Of a stretch of DNA of 64,000 nucleotides, positions 1 to 13,200 are shown piece by piece. The stretch lies in the NCBI GenBank assembly GCA_029990175.1, contig JARKIP010000463.1:62001-126000 (forward strand). Direction: 5' to 3'. The translations under genes and the position numbers were made by a program. Each line of letters starts with the position of its first letter. Within the stretch, counting starts at the first letter, position 1. Source of the stretch: Petunia secreta (Eukaryota > Streptophyta > Magnoliopsida > Solanales > Solanaceae). A model generated the notes under the pieces. The model was not told the origin of the DNA. It made no database searches and saw only the letters and a list, made by a program, of their open reading frames with translations.

Positions 1-3000
1 CCTTTCGCCTCGGCATCAATTTCTTCGACACTTCTCCGTACACATTCTCTCTCTCTCTTTTTATTAATTAGAAAATGTATGTGAAATTCTGGAATTTTAA
101 TTTTTTTTTAAAAAAATTGAATTTGTTATTTTTTTTAGGTATTATGGAGGAACGTTATCGGAAAAGGTGTTAGGGAAAGCATTGAAGGCACTAGGAGTGC
201 CTAGGAATGAGTATATAGTGTCAACAAAGTGTGGGAGGTATAAAGAGGGATTTGATTTTAGTGCTGAAAGAGTTACTAAAAGTATTGATGAGAGTTTGGA
301 GAGGCTACAGCTTGATTATGTCGATATCTTGCAATGTCATGATATCGAATTTGGATCTCTCGATCAGGTGATTTACTTTGATCATTTATGCTTGATTCTT
401 CTCTAGCTCCTTGTTTAGATGCTTTTCATTATGTCTCATATTGTTTTGTACTGTATTGTTTCTGCAAATACATTGTTTTGATACAATGTATCATTTTATA
501 ATACCATATACAAGCAATGTGAAGAACGACCTTACAATATTACAAAGAACGGTAGGGAACAAGGTAGAGTTATAATAGAAAAAATAGGGTAAAGGGTGAA
601 ATAGGATTAATATTAAATAATGAGAAGGACTTGATTAGGAAAAAAATAAGAAGGTAACAACGCTATCACACCAAATCGGTTGTTACATAATATGGCACTT
701 TTCGTTGTTATGTAATGACGATTTAACAATACAATATAATTAAATTTAAAGTAGCGGTTACTTTGAATTCCTTCATTCCCTTTGAATTGAAAGGAGTATT
801 AGTATATCCTCATAGATTGGGCTAGGTGATTTAGTAACCTTATAAATCCTAAATCCTCATAGGTTTGGATAGGTGATTTGGTAACCTTATAAATCCTTCA
901 TCAACTAGTCATATTGATTACACATCAAATTACATGATATCTTCTCAGTGTTTGATATGTTTGGTTTCCAAAATCCACTCTATCTGTGTGACATTATCTA
1001 AAAAGTTATCTTTGTTTTTTAAAATAAGATTTATAGCCCTTCCACAACCCCCCCTTTCCCACATAATCACTATTTTGTTTGTGGAAATATGTAGTTTTGG
1101 TAAGTGGAATGTTTTAGGGGCTGTTTTTGTTTTTGTCCGCAACAGATTGTGAATGAGACGCTTCCCGCCCTTTTAAAACTGAAGCAAACTGGAAAGATTC
1201 GTTTCATTGGTATTACCGGCCTTCCTTTGGAGATATTCACTTATGTGCTTGATCGAGTTCCTCCAGGCACAGTTGATGTCATCCTGTCATATTGTCACTA
1301 CGGTATCAACGATTCAACTTTGGAGGATCTGTTGCCATACCTGAAGAGTAAGGGTGTGGGAGTGATCAGTGCTTCTCCTCTTGCTATGGGTCTTCTTACT
1401 GAGGGTGGAGCTCCAGAGTGGCACCCTGCTTCTCCTGAACTTAAGGTCATTAAATTGCTCCTTTTCCTTTACTAGCACCATCCTTTTAAGGCGTGGATTA
1501 TTTGCGAAATGTAACCCTGCTTTAGATTAGTTATCTTGTACTATCTCTGCAATCTATTCGTTTCTTTCCATCTAATCTGCCATTGACTGAAGAATGCTTT
1601 GAATGTTTGGTTCTGGTACTCGAGTAAAAATATTAACTCCTTCAAGATGTTGCTTATTAAAAGTAGAACATGTAGGAGATCTCACTCACTACAAGAAATA
1701 TACTTTTAAGTCCATGGACAGCTTCTAACTTATGATGTCAGATGTCTTATGTTCAACATGTACTTGGCCGTATCCACCCTCTCAAAGTTGTTCTTCTCTC
1801 TACTTTAATGATTTTCCTGAAACTTCTCTCTCTTAAAAAAAGAAAAAGAAATAAAACTTAGCTTGTTCTTGATTTTTTTACTCATGTGTCCCTGCACGTT
1901 TTTCATCACCAGGCTGCCTGCCGATCTGCCGTTGATCATTGCAAAGAAAGGGGAAAGAATATCTCAAAATTAGCCTTGCAGTACAGCTTAGAAAATACCG
2001 AGATTTCTTCCATACTAGTGGGTATGAAGTCCATTAAAGAGGTAATCTGTTTTCGTGAACCTCGGTCCACTACATCTAATTCTTCACTTTATTAATGTTA
2101 TGTTAGCTTTTGAACTTGTGTTTTCTTCTTTTCTAGGTAATAGTATATATTACACTGTCATAAAAAGGAATGACTTGCTTCACGTTGTAGCTGAAAGGAA
2201 AAACAGAAGTAGAAAACACAATGATTACTAAAAATAGATTTGCATTCTTATACGGACTACAATTTTGGACGAAGTATTAAGGATTAGCTAGAAACTCATG
2301 ACCTTTTGAACAGGATGGTGAGACTAAGTGATTACGGACCAAAAAAATGAACCAGCAGTCTGGTATTCTTTCATATCTGCGCATCTGTTCTTCGACAAAT
2401 TTTCTGTCATAAAATATGCATTTTCATACTTCTACTTCTTGTTTAGTCTTCACCTAAAAACAGAAAAGATATTAGAACTGGTTACTCTTGTGGCGAGCTT
2501 TACATTTCACATATGCATGTCATTTTCTCATTTCATTTTTCAGAAATGATTACTGATTAACTTCCTGAGTTGACAAGCTTTCGTATGTCCAACCACAACT
2601 AATTTTAGATTGAAGAATAGTTTATTGATTGATTGATTGAGTACTAGTAGTTAACATGCAAGTCATTTTGGGAGTCTGCTTGAACTGGAAGCTCGAGGAA
2701 TAGAATTTCGCAACAAATGTCCCGACATAGTTTACTGATGCTGCCATCGATCCTTTTTATATGGTTTTATTTTAGTCCTCTTGTTTCTCCACACACAATC
2801 TTTGTTGGTAGTTGCCCACAATCTTCTTTCACTATTATGGAGATCACGTTTTGCCATTGTAAAAATGTTGGCTTGTGTCCTGATGCATCTTTTTTACGTT
2901 TCTTTCACTGTTGTGGAGATCACAATTTGTGATTGGAAAAATGTTGGCTTTTGTCCTGATGCATCTTTTTTACGTGAAGGTGGAGGAAAATGTAGCTGCT

Positions 3001-3111
3001 GCCCTAGAACTATCAACAGTTGGGAAGGATGAAGAAACATTATCAGAAGTCGCAGACATTCTGAAACCAGTGAAGAATCAGACATGGCCTAGTGGTATTC
3101 AACAAAGTTGA
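1..3111 (+). CDS. GALDH: L-galactose dehydrogenase, 3' part (5' end outside window)
   Basis: Aldo/keto reductase that oxidises L-galactose to L-galactono-1,4-lactone with NAD+, the step before the last in the plant (Smirnoff-Wheeler) ascorbate pathway, in the cytosol. Exons read as 1-37, 139-367, 1146-1445, 1913-2041 and 2980-3111, all with GT/AG introns and continuous frame. They give 274 residues of a family of about 320, so roughly the first 45 are missing upstream. Visible family landmarks are the segment INFFDTSPYYGG, the STKCGRY strand, SLERLQLDYVDILQCHD, SYCHYGINDSTLEDLLPYL, and the C-terminus ending in VKNQTWPSGIQQS, which is close to what I know of plant L-GalDH. The last intron carries a 76-bp tandem duplication directly before the acceptor. 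An AATAAA-type run lies near 3252-3262. It converges with the S-acyltransferase gene. Confidence 0.93.
798..898 (+). repeat. short tandem repeat in L-GalDH intron 2
   Basis: Two imperfect copies of a unit of about 50 bp containing TAGGTGATTTRGTAACCTTA lie next to each other in the 778-bp second intron. The rest of that intron is A+T-rich with nothing recognisable. Confidence 0.6.
2824..2975 (+). repeat. 76-bp tandem duplication at the last intron acceptor of L-GalDH
   Basis: Copy 1 is 2824-2899 and copy 2 is 2900-2975. Both contain ATGTTGGCTTNTGTCCTGAT and end in TTTTTTACG. Copy 2 runs into GTGAAG and then exon 5, while copy 1 runs into the start of copy 2, so only copy 2 is followed by an AG acceptor. 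The duplication lengthens the pyrimidine-rich region before the exon. Confidence 0.85.
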
Positions 3112-4204
3112 TTTTTTGACAGCTCAATGAGCTGCCAGATAAGGTCTTGTGTTTACCTTGTTGTGCATGTTTATTTCCACTTGGACCTTTAAAACTAGTC
3201 CAAGTTGAAATTGTATGTTGTATTCTTTGAGCTTTTACCTATCAAAATTAATTAATAAATAAATGTTGCATTATTTGAGATGAACATCATACCAATCTCT
3301 ACTGAAAGAGAGCCTTGAAACTAGACATTTTACTTTTAGTGGCTGGATTCATTTGATAACCAGCATGTGCGTGCTATCTTCCTTCTGACCTGAGTAATCG
3401 GCTGTGTTAATCTAGCTGCAGCTGTGCATGGCAGATCTCATCCACTGCAGACATTATGTAGTGGAGACAAGAAGGCATAAAACAGTCCACTACGGATAAG
3501 ACAAGATTTTGTATTTGAAAGAAAATAAAATATATACGTCGAATAACCTGAAGAACTAGTTTTTTTCTCTAAAAAAAGTAAATTCTGTATAGCGAACCGG
3601 ATACAAGTTTGCTTTTACTAGTTCCATAATAACTGGTTACCCTATCTTCTGTTTTCCTTTCTATCTGTACGCTACAACTTCTTGAGTTACCTTGCAACTT
3701 ACTTTATTAATAACTACTGGGAGGTAGCAGTTATTATACCCCGTCAGTAGGAGTACGTTCAAAAAGAAAGGCAACTACATTTGATAAGTTGCAAATATTA
3801 TCACTAATCATTTTGGTATGGGCTATACAATCATTACATACTGAATATTCAGGTACAGTAAAAGAATATGAATAACTGCTGTCATATCCGGAAGCCCCAA
3901 GTAACTAGCATATGAAATGAATTACAAAATTTCTCCTTATAATATCAAACTCAGTTCGTCTTGAACTAGTTCCACTAATTGTTCGGAATCTTCTCATCAC
4001 TCGAATGGTTGATACATGAAGATGTATAAATATGGATGGAACTGTATCAGTACAGCTAGAGTTGCGGATTTATTTTTTTCCTATAACTTGTGGGATGAAT
4101 GCTTTTTTACACTGGATAAACTTGAGCCCCTAGTGTCCTATCACAAATTCTGACGAGGTCATCTGGTAATATATGCATCCTTTAGCAAGCACAGGATATC
4201 GGTG
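3112..4204. other. convergent intergenic region
   Basis: Space between the ends of the L-galactose dehydrogenase gene and the S-acyltransferase gene. It should hold both 3' UTRs. No further gene or repeat was recognised. Confidence 0.6.
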
Positions 4205-7200
4205 CTATCTTCCAACCTGCTGCAATGGTGGCCACGCAATCTCGTCATCATTTGTGTAACCATTGATAATGAAATCAGAGCAATTCTTTCGACATCCATG
4301 GTTATAGGGATTTCTGAACCTCCCATTTGGACCACGAAGATACCCATATCTCATAGCATTTGCCATTTCATTGGTTGTGATATTCCGAGCTATCTGCATG
4401 GAGTGAAAGGTTTTGTGTCAATTTTACGTTCATTAATTGTGAGATACAATCACTTTTCATAAAGGAAAGATCACAGCGATGGTTCCCGATGAAGAAAGAT
4501 ACTGATACCCTGTTGGGATACACCTCCCAGCGATTCTCATACAAACTATAGCAAGTAAAGTTACTAAATCCCTCATAAGGAAAGGGTCCCCGAGACATTA
4601 ACCTCAGCCACCAACAGCCTCTCTCTAATGCTCTCACATAAGATAAATTCACCTCTTCAAGTTAGACTGCATAAAGAACAAGACTACCAACCGATTCCAT
4701 ATCCAGCACCATAGCATCAATGCCATCGGAAATGTTTCAAGTATAGCTTCACTATAGTGACTAGAAGACAAAAGCCTAAATTTAGGCTCAGTGGGAAGTC
4801 TTGAGTGCTTAATTTACCTACTGTGATTTCAAGAATGAGGTTGAAATACTAGTTTGAGCGTAAGTATACAACAGTTGATACAGATGGAATTTCGTTCATA
4901 CATAGTTACATGCTAACTAGTTCGGAAACATTCATCCCCTTTCAGGGGGATTATTCAATCAGATAGGGTAGGATTGACTTCTAAAGCAACTCATGAGCAA
5001 AATATCTATAGGCTTCAGCTACTTAATGACCTGGAAGGACAAGAAACAGAGGAATCTAATCTATACCTGGGTCATCTGTACTGTGCACAGAGTTGAAGTA
5101 GCAAGTAGAATAACTCCATCCATGAACAGAAAAGCGATTACAGTAGGATGCGCAAAGACAACATAATGCAACCATGATTCATCAGCTACAAAAGATGGTA
5201 CTGATGTCCAAATTCCTGCAAAGGGGTAATAAGATTATAATTGTCTTAAACAATTGTACTGATTATCAGTGTAAGCTACTAGTATCATTCTCAAGATTTA
5301 AATTACTTTTTTTGAGAAGGTAGGGACATAGTTAATAAGATTATAATTGTCTTAAACAATTGTACTGATGTTATCAGTGTAAGCTACTAGTATCATTCTC
5401 AAGATTTAAAATACTAGAGATAAGTGTTTTAACATACTCTGCAGAGCAACTGCAGCTCCAATTAAAGATGTCAAAAAACCCATACAAAGAAAAATGAAGA
5501 AGTCCCGCTTGTTCCTCTGCAGGGTTCAGCAAGAATGACAATGAAATCAGTGGTCAAAAGCACAGGAATAAAAGAAAATACTGGCCGAACTACCACAACT
5601 TGTGAAAGAACTGCTGTGACCGCATTTCGCGAGTAAGTCAATAAACTGAAGCAAGATCGCGAAAGAAAAACAACAAGAAACAAGTTATGCCTGAAAATCT
5701 CAGAAGCAGAGTATTGGTTGCAGTTAGGTAATTATTGTAATCTCATGGTTAGAGGATTAGAGATTCACCCCGAAGCTGCATGAATAATATTAATTCCGTG
5801 ACCCAAGTAACTAACAGTAGTTTTTTCAGTTTGAAACGGAAAGGTTATTCAGTAGTATTATCATAGTTTACCAAAGATATGAAGAAAGATTTAGTGAATT
5901 ACTAGTTCTAGAAAAACCTAGTTTGTCCTAAAACTCAAGAAATCTTTGAAATGATGAAAAGTTTGTAAGCCGAGTGTGAAAATAAAATACTAAAACTCAT
6001 TTGTATTGCATCTATGACAAAGATTCCACATAACAATATAACAGAGATGTATTAGCACTGGACGAAACAAGAGAATAACCAGGTATGTAGAAAAAGAATT
6101 AGACAAATCAATGGCTAGCCGAGTTTTGTAAGCTGCCTATGTTCCTCTAGTGCTTTGAATGAAGTCATACCTTCCCCACACAATTTGAGATCCAGGGACA
6201 GTGATGATCGAATTGTTCAACACAGCGGTTGCATGTAGAACAGTGTTTTGACCGAACAGGTCGTACGATCTTGCATTGAAGATGTTCAACAAGTCAACAT
6301 CACAAAACTAATGCAAAATCAAAAGGTAGATATATCTTGTAGTTAAAAAAAAAAAAAAAAAAAAAAGGTTTTTCGAGAAACCTTGCAGGTAGGACAAAGC
6401 TGAGACCAGTTCCCAGTCCAACTGGAAGTATTGTTCAGATCAATATTCAATAGTGGATCCTGGAAGAATCAGCTAACATCATTAAGTAATTAGAAGACAT
6501 TAAAATCACTGTTAAATAAATCCCAAAAAGAGAGTGAATACCTGCCCATCAGTTTGACCAGCGGCCTTGTTCTTGATGTAACCTGGATCTTTACTGCAAA
6601 GAAAAATGAAACAATATCTTTAGGTCAATAAATGAGGTATGAGAAGCTAATGCAGGCATGCATTTACCTAAATGAAACACATATGATAGAATGTTTAGGC
6701 ATAACTTTCAAGGCCAGAATTAGGCCACAGGACAAGCCTATTTACAAAATCGAACCTCATACAGGACAAACTCAAAATGATCCATTAGCAATGCGGACTG
6801 AATGGATAGATGGTTCATCAGTTGATTATACAAGGAAACAACATAAAGGAGAATGAAGCTTCTTAAAGAACAAGTAATTCTTCTGCTTTAATGAAGTCCA
6901 GATTGGAAAGAAAAATTTCCTCCGTTCAAATTTTATGGATCATATAATCACTCAGATTAACTGTATTTCGGTAGTTAACATATCAATTGACAGCAGTTCT
7001 ATGATTCTGACTCACACTGCGGTGTTCCTCTTCTAGCTCACACATAAAATCTGTGCATCATGCTACAACAGTTTGTAGAATTAGACAAAGCAGCGACAAC
7101 AGACTTTAAGCTATATTTGCATTTTCATCAGTATCAGATGGTACATTACTCTGATTACATTGAACATTTGCTTAGATAGAATAAAGGAAACTAAAGAGCT

Positions 7201-10200
7201 TTAATACAATATTGGGTTTAGTACAATATCCATATTGAGTTAAGCAGTTTTTGCTGCCTCGATCATCTATGTAATTCAACAGGAAAAGTTACCTACTGCA
7301 ACGAACTAACATTACGAGTGCCGCAACTGCCAGCGAAACAGCAGCCCATCCCCAAAGTGCAACAACAGCAGTGACTTTGTTAAGATCAGCAGCTAGCAAA
7401 AATAAGATCCAGTAACAATAAGCAAGTCGTTGCCTCGAACTAAAAGGAAAAACTACCACAAAGTAGTACCATCACCCACCAAAGAGGACTGAACTGATGA
7501 AGAGAATGATGTTGACAACGACAACAGAGAACAGAATTGGAGCATAACCTTTATCCCCCATTTTTCCAAGGCAAACCTTGTCTTTCCACTGCTTTCTCCG
7601 TGAACGCTCGGCATTAGACTGCACAGAGATGGATTTCAAACTGTCAATCAGACAATGCGTCCAACCCTCAAGACACAGCTAAAAAGATGATAAAAAATAA
7701 CTGCATCATGATAGATAAAGATCAGCATGGTACTTGAAAACGGTAGGATGACAGATGACCTTTTTTGTTTTTGAATATAGGATGACAGATGACCTAAGTT
7801 ATCTTCGCTGCTAATTTTTCCCTCTTTTGGGGTAAATTTGGGGGAGAAGGGTGCTGAACTTCTAATAAAAAAAATGATTGAGCACCACTTAAGAAAGCAT
7901 TTTCAAAGTGAGATAGCAAAGATCAGCATTATAAATCTCAAATACAGTAGGATGGAACCCGTTGGCACTTCTCTTCATTGAATTTTGATTCAATGTATAC
8001 CATCTTCATCTATCATTCCATTATTCTGGAATAACAAGCCTGGATATCTGAATTATTTGCAGTTAGACACCACAATCCCGTGTAATCTCACCTCCACTTC
8101 ACTCTTCGTATGCTAACTAAACTTGCAATGCATATATTCAGTCTTCTATTTAACTCTCTAGAGTGGATCTCCATATTTTTCAAGGTTTTGGTTGACAGCT
8201 TAGTTGGTTCCGTAAACTAGCACGGTATTGAAAGCAAGTAGCATACACCATGAGACTTCATCTTGTATAATCTTGGATCCGTCATCCATAACTAAGGTAA
8301 ACAGGTATAGGCTCAATGCTGATCCCTGATGTAAACCCACAATTATGAGAAACTCTTTTGTATCTCCTACCGCTGTTCCCATTCTAGTGATGACAACCCA
8401 ATCCATCCATGGAAGTTATGAGATCGACAAGGATTCAAATCCATCCATTTAGCGACTGACTTGTCCAAAATTCATCCCAAATAGACCACCCACCCACAAA
8501 TGCCCCAACCCCCTAATTACAAGGAAAAGGAAAAAAAACAAACAAACAGACGCATGAATACACGATGATTATCATATTATTGCATCCCAAATACACCACC
8601 CACCTATACATGCCCCAAACCACCTAATTAAAAGAAAAGGAAAAACAAACAGACACAGGAATACTCAAAGGTTATCATATTATTGCACAACCCAACACGT
8701 CAGGTATATATATAGATAGCATAATATTTCATAAGTAATCTCTTTAGCAATAGCATTTGGACATAAGTAACCAAACTCTTCTTTTCTTCTTTTTGATAAG
8801 AATACAAGCAACCAAAACTTAAAACTCAGGTGGAAAAACTTTCAAATATACATAGACAATAGATAATTCATATTCAAAGAGTTACCTACAAGTATAAGAG
8901 CTATTTGCCGATGACCTTTATCAGATGCAAGTTGTACAGGAGTAAACCCGGCATTATCTTTTACAGCTAATTCCTCCTTTGTGCCTGCATGTACAAGTAA
9001 AGTGCAAGCCTCTGGATATCCTCTTAATGCAGCCCAATGCAAAGGAGTGCAGCCTGCAAATGTTTGAAGTATCAGCATTCTACAATAATGTTTGTGCTTC
9101 TAAACAAAAAAAAAAAAAAAAAACTGAGGTCAGGATAACAAAAAAAATGATGTCAGGATATCGACATACTTCATGGTCAATCGCTAAAAATGTAAGCAAA
9201 AAATATGACCAACCAAAACCTCCTACATCCGAAGGAGATCTTTTTCTTCTTATATTGACACCACTTTAGAACTATAGACAGTAAGTTGGCACTATTAGTT
9301 GGTAGTTTTGCTCATATTTTTTACTAGAAATAAGAACTGCACAATGGTATTTAAGGCGCCAATGTCAAAACTTTAAAGCTCAATAAGTAATGTTAACCAG
9401 TTGGTCAAATCTCCAAATCAGTAATAGAGAGTAGATTTGCGAAGAGACAAGCAGTTGCACCCAATTTTTTTATTTTTTAAAATCTAAGACCATTTTCTAA
9501 GTCCTCCAATAGTTCATCCCAGAAAAGCTCATACAAAATCCAATCGTTTTCTACTTTTCTTCATATTAATGAGAAGAAACTTGCTCAGAAAAGTTAGACT
9601 TCATTCTCCACTTAGTACTTACCCTTGAGCTTGCTCCAACCCCCAACTCAATATCTAATTTTTCACACAGAGATCCGGTAGTGTCACTTTACTTGCATAT
9701 CTTTTGAATGTGGATGTCAGTTGAGTTTGAAAGACTTCTATGAACATTACATATGTACACACTTTTTAATCAGTGATTAAAAGATTCATTCATGTGACAA
9801 AAGTTCAGTACAAAGTGCTGGTATTACGAAAAGGACCATTTCTTACATTGTCCTATCACATAACATGTCTATGATATATGCACTTTAGACCAATGAGATC
9901 CATTAAAAGTTTTCTTGGATACGTACGATTGGTTAAATTTTAAAAGGTTCGACAGGATATAATGATTTGCAACTAAAAAAAGTAATGATCTAATGATTCA
10001 CTAAAAGAGGAAGGAGTCCAGAATCAGTTAATCTAAGTAAGAGGATACTAGAATTTAAGAAAACGATAAAATTACATAAAGGACATACCATCTTTATCTT
10101 GTCTCCCTTGGAAAGCGTCTCTGAATAGAAGTAACCTAATTGTATCACTAAATCCCTTGTATGCAGCCCTAGTTGGAAATCAGGGAAAATAACAACAACA

Positions 10201-13200
10201 ACAACAACAACAACAACACACCCAGTTTAATCCTACAAGTGCGGAGATCAGGAAAAATTCTTATGGAATATATGATCAATGGACAACTGCCAGAAAACAA
10301 TAAAAAACTAGCATTCGAGATCAACTCAGTAAAACACTCACTTTCAACCACAAGTCAAATACCAGAGGATAACGATACTCTCTTCCAGTGCTTGATAAAA
10401 CAAAATCTTTACTGTACAATAAGGAATGCTCCACATTGCATGTGATACAAGGAAAAATTATTTTAAGATGCAAGGAGTAGAAAGGCACGCAAAAGATTGA
10501 AAAATAAAAACTACATCATAATCAAGAGTTTCAAACAATGTCGATCAATGATTAAATCTCACTGTTTAGATTTGTTGAGTGGAAACTAGTAATTGGAACG
10601 AGCATGACGTGACAAAGATATCAAAAGAATAAAGGAAAAGAACTAATCCAACTATAACATAAGCTCCGTAACAAGGACACCAAATTTGATATATCCAAGC
10701 AATACTTGAGTTCTACTGCAACACCACTAACGCCTCTGTGCAACACCATTCCATCAAATCAAATTGGGACCTTCATTCAACCCTACTCTCCAGTTTTCTA
10801 TCATTATTTTGATAAATCTAAAGCTTTATTTATTTATTTTTTTTTTTTTTTGGGGGGGGGGGTGGGGGGGGTTGGGTTTTACTTTGTAACAAAAAAGCTT
10901 CTGACCAAATAGCCTGCCAATTCCTTTATTTGAGCAATCGCAAAATCAGAAAGGAAGAGGAAGGGACATCCTTATCAGAGTTAGGCAAAGTATAGCATTA
11001 CAAACTTTTAGTCATCAGTATTATTTTGGTAATTCTTGTTGTCATGTTGGATGACTTGAACCTAGTATATGATTGTTAACGTGTATGACCATCTCATGCA
11101 AAAGCTTAAGCTGTTAGATGTGATACACTTTATTAATTACTATCTCAACACGCCCCCTCACGTGCGGGCTTGATTCTTTTTGATGAGCCAAGCACATGGA
11201 AATTGATTTTAATATTGGGTGGCGCCGAGATTCAATCCCAGGACTTCTGCATGCTCTGATACCATGCTAAAGTGTGTGACCATCTCATCTAAAAGCTTAA
11301 GCTATTAGATGTGATACACTTTATTAATTACTTTCTCAACAATGATCATGGAATCTATGAAACAGATGGTGTCTGTAACCAAGGCTAAAGCACTTCCCAC
11401 ATACATGTAACGGTTAGAGTCGATTGGTATAGGATCTTTTCCTGAGATTTGTGATTCGACATATATAATTAGATTTTATCATTACATAGTGAGAAACATA
11501 AAACTAAAATAACTAATATGAGAAGTTGAGTACCAAAGAGGCGGATCTCTTGGAATTGGTATGTTTCTTCAGAATTCGTGATTAGGACGGGAAGCCAGAT
11601 CTCAGACACAAGAAGAAATATATGCACCAGAGGACAATGTCAATCCCATTAAAACTACAAGTAAACTTGACATGAACCAACACATCCAGATATCAGCAAA
11701 TATAGCAGGGAATCTTCAACAAAAAAAAACACATTGCTAGGAGGGATGAGAAAGTTTGCCACTTGAAACTCAAGAAGAGTGGTGGCTTTTCGACTCAAAA
11801 CCAGAACTTTACTATAATTGCGGGGGCGCTAATCATACCAGTGAAGAGGGCTCCTTCCATCATTATCCGGTACATTAAGGTCAGCATGATACTTCTCGAC
11901 AATGTGATTTAGAAAAGCAGTTTGTCCATACTGAGCTGCAACATGAACTGCCTGTAAAGAAAATATACATGCATTTTCTCACTTCAAAAAAAGATTCACA
12001 TGCTTCAACAGCTGACATAACGAAATACAGAACCATCAAGGAAAGGCTTATCCAAGAAAATTAGTCTTTAAAAGGCTCTAAATCATGGTTAATGATTTGA
12101 ATTTTTTAACATATCCAGCATTCCCTCCACGTACAGAGAAAAAAAAGAAGAAGAGTATTAATGGTCAAGACTCAAGAGGAAGCGTGAGAATGAGAAGCCC
12201 GAAATTAAGGAGTACGAAACTCGGATAAAAGAATTTAGATTAAGACAAAAGTTTGGTATATTCCACCTGTCCCAAGTGACCATATCAGAGGCCAGACAAA
12301 AGATCCTTTATATATTTATTTGATAACTGCAGTGTCCGGGTTGTCTCATCAAAAGCTTAGAGTTGGAGACAAATTAAACCAGCAAAGCACGGTCCTTCTA
12401 ATTCAAAGTCTGTATGTCTTTTAGGTTTTCCACCATGTGATTCCAGCTACAACACTCACTCGTCCAACTCGGAGCTGTAAATTCATGATCTTAAAGACAT
12501 ATCATACATATAAAGCATGTTCACTTGGAAAGTTCGCGATCTCTAACTTTCTAAAACTTGTTAAAGATTTTGACTCTGGATTCTAACAGAATAGTTTAAT
12601 TAATCCCACAGCTGAATGAAAAGCACAAGATGACAACTCAATAAGTTTAAAGATAAATTACCAAAAACAATACTAGAATCAATTCTAGTTGGAGATTGCA
12701 AGTAAATTCTATATATTACCCGATAACCATTAATATCAGCAGCCTCAACACGCGCACCACTCTGCAACAACACATCAGCAGCAGCAATTGATCCCCTCAC
12801 TGCTGCCCAATGCAACGCAGTCTGCCCTGCATTATCCGTCGCGTGGACATTGCCTCCGTGCTACAGACACAGCAAATAAATAGCACCATAAATTTCCTTC
12901 AAATAAGCTGGAAACTTAACAGAAATATCCGCCACAATCAATATGCATGGAATATACACTTATTATGCAAGTATATACATTTCATATGCATGAAATACAC
13001 AAAAAATTGCTATTTTTTATTTAAGTGATCTAGTCATTATTCAAGCAGCGTAAATACCTCGATGATATATTGAACAATATCAGCGAAATTGTTAAGAGCA
13101 GCCCATTGAATAGCGTAATAGCCGTTACCGTCAGGCTGATAAACGGAAACGCCGTCAATTTCAACGAATTTACGGAGTTTTTCAAAATCTCCGTAAGCAG

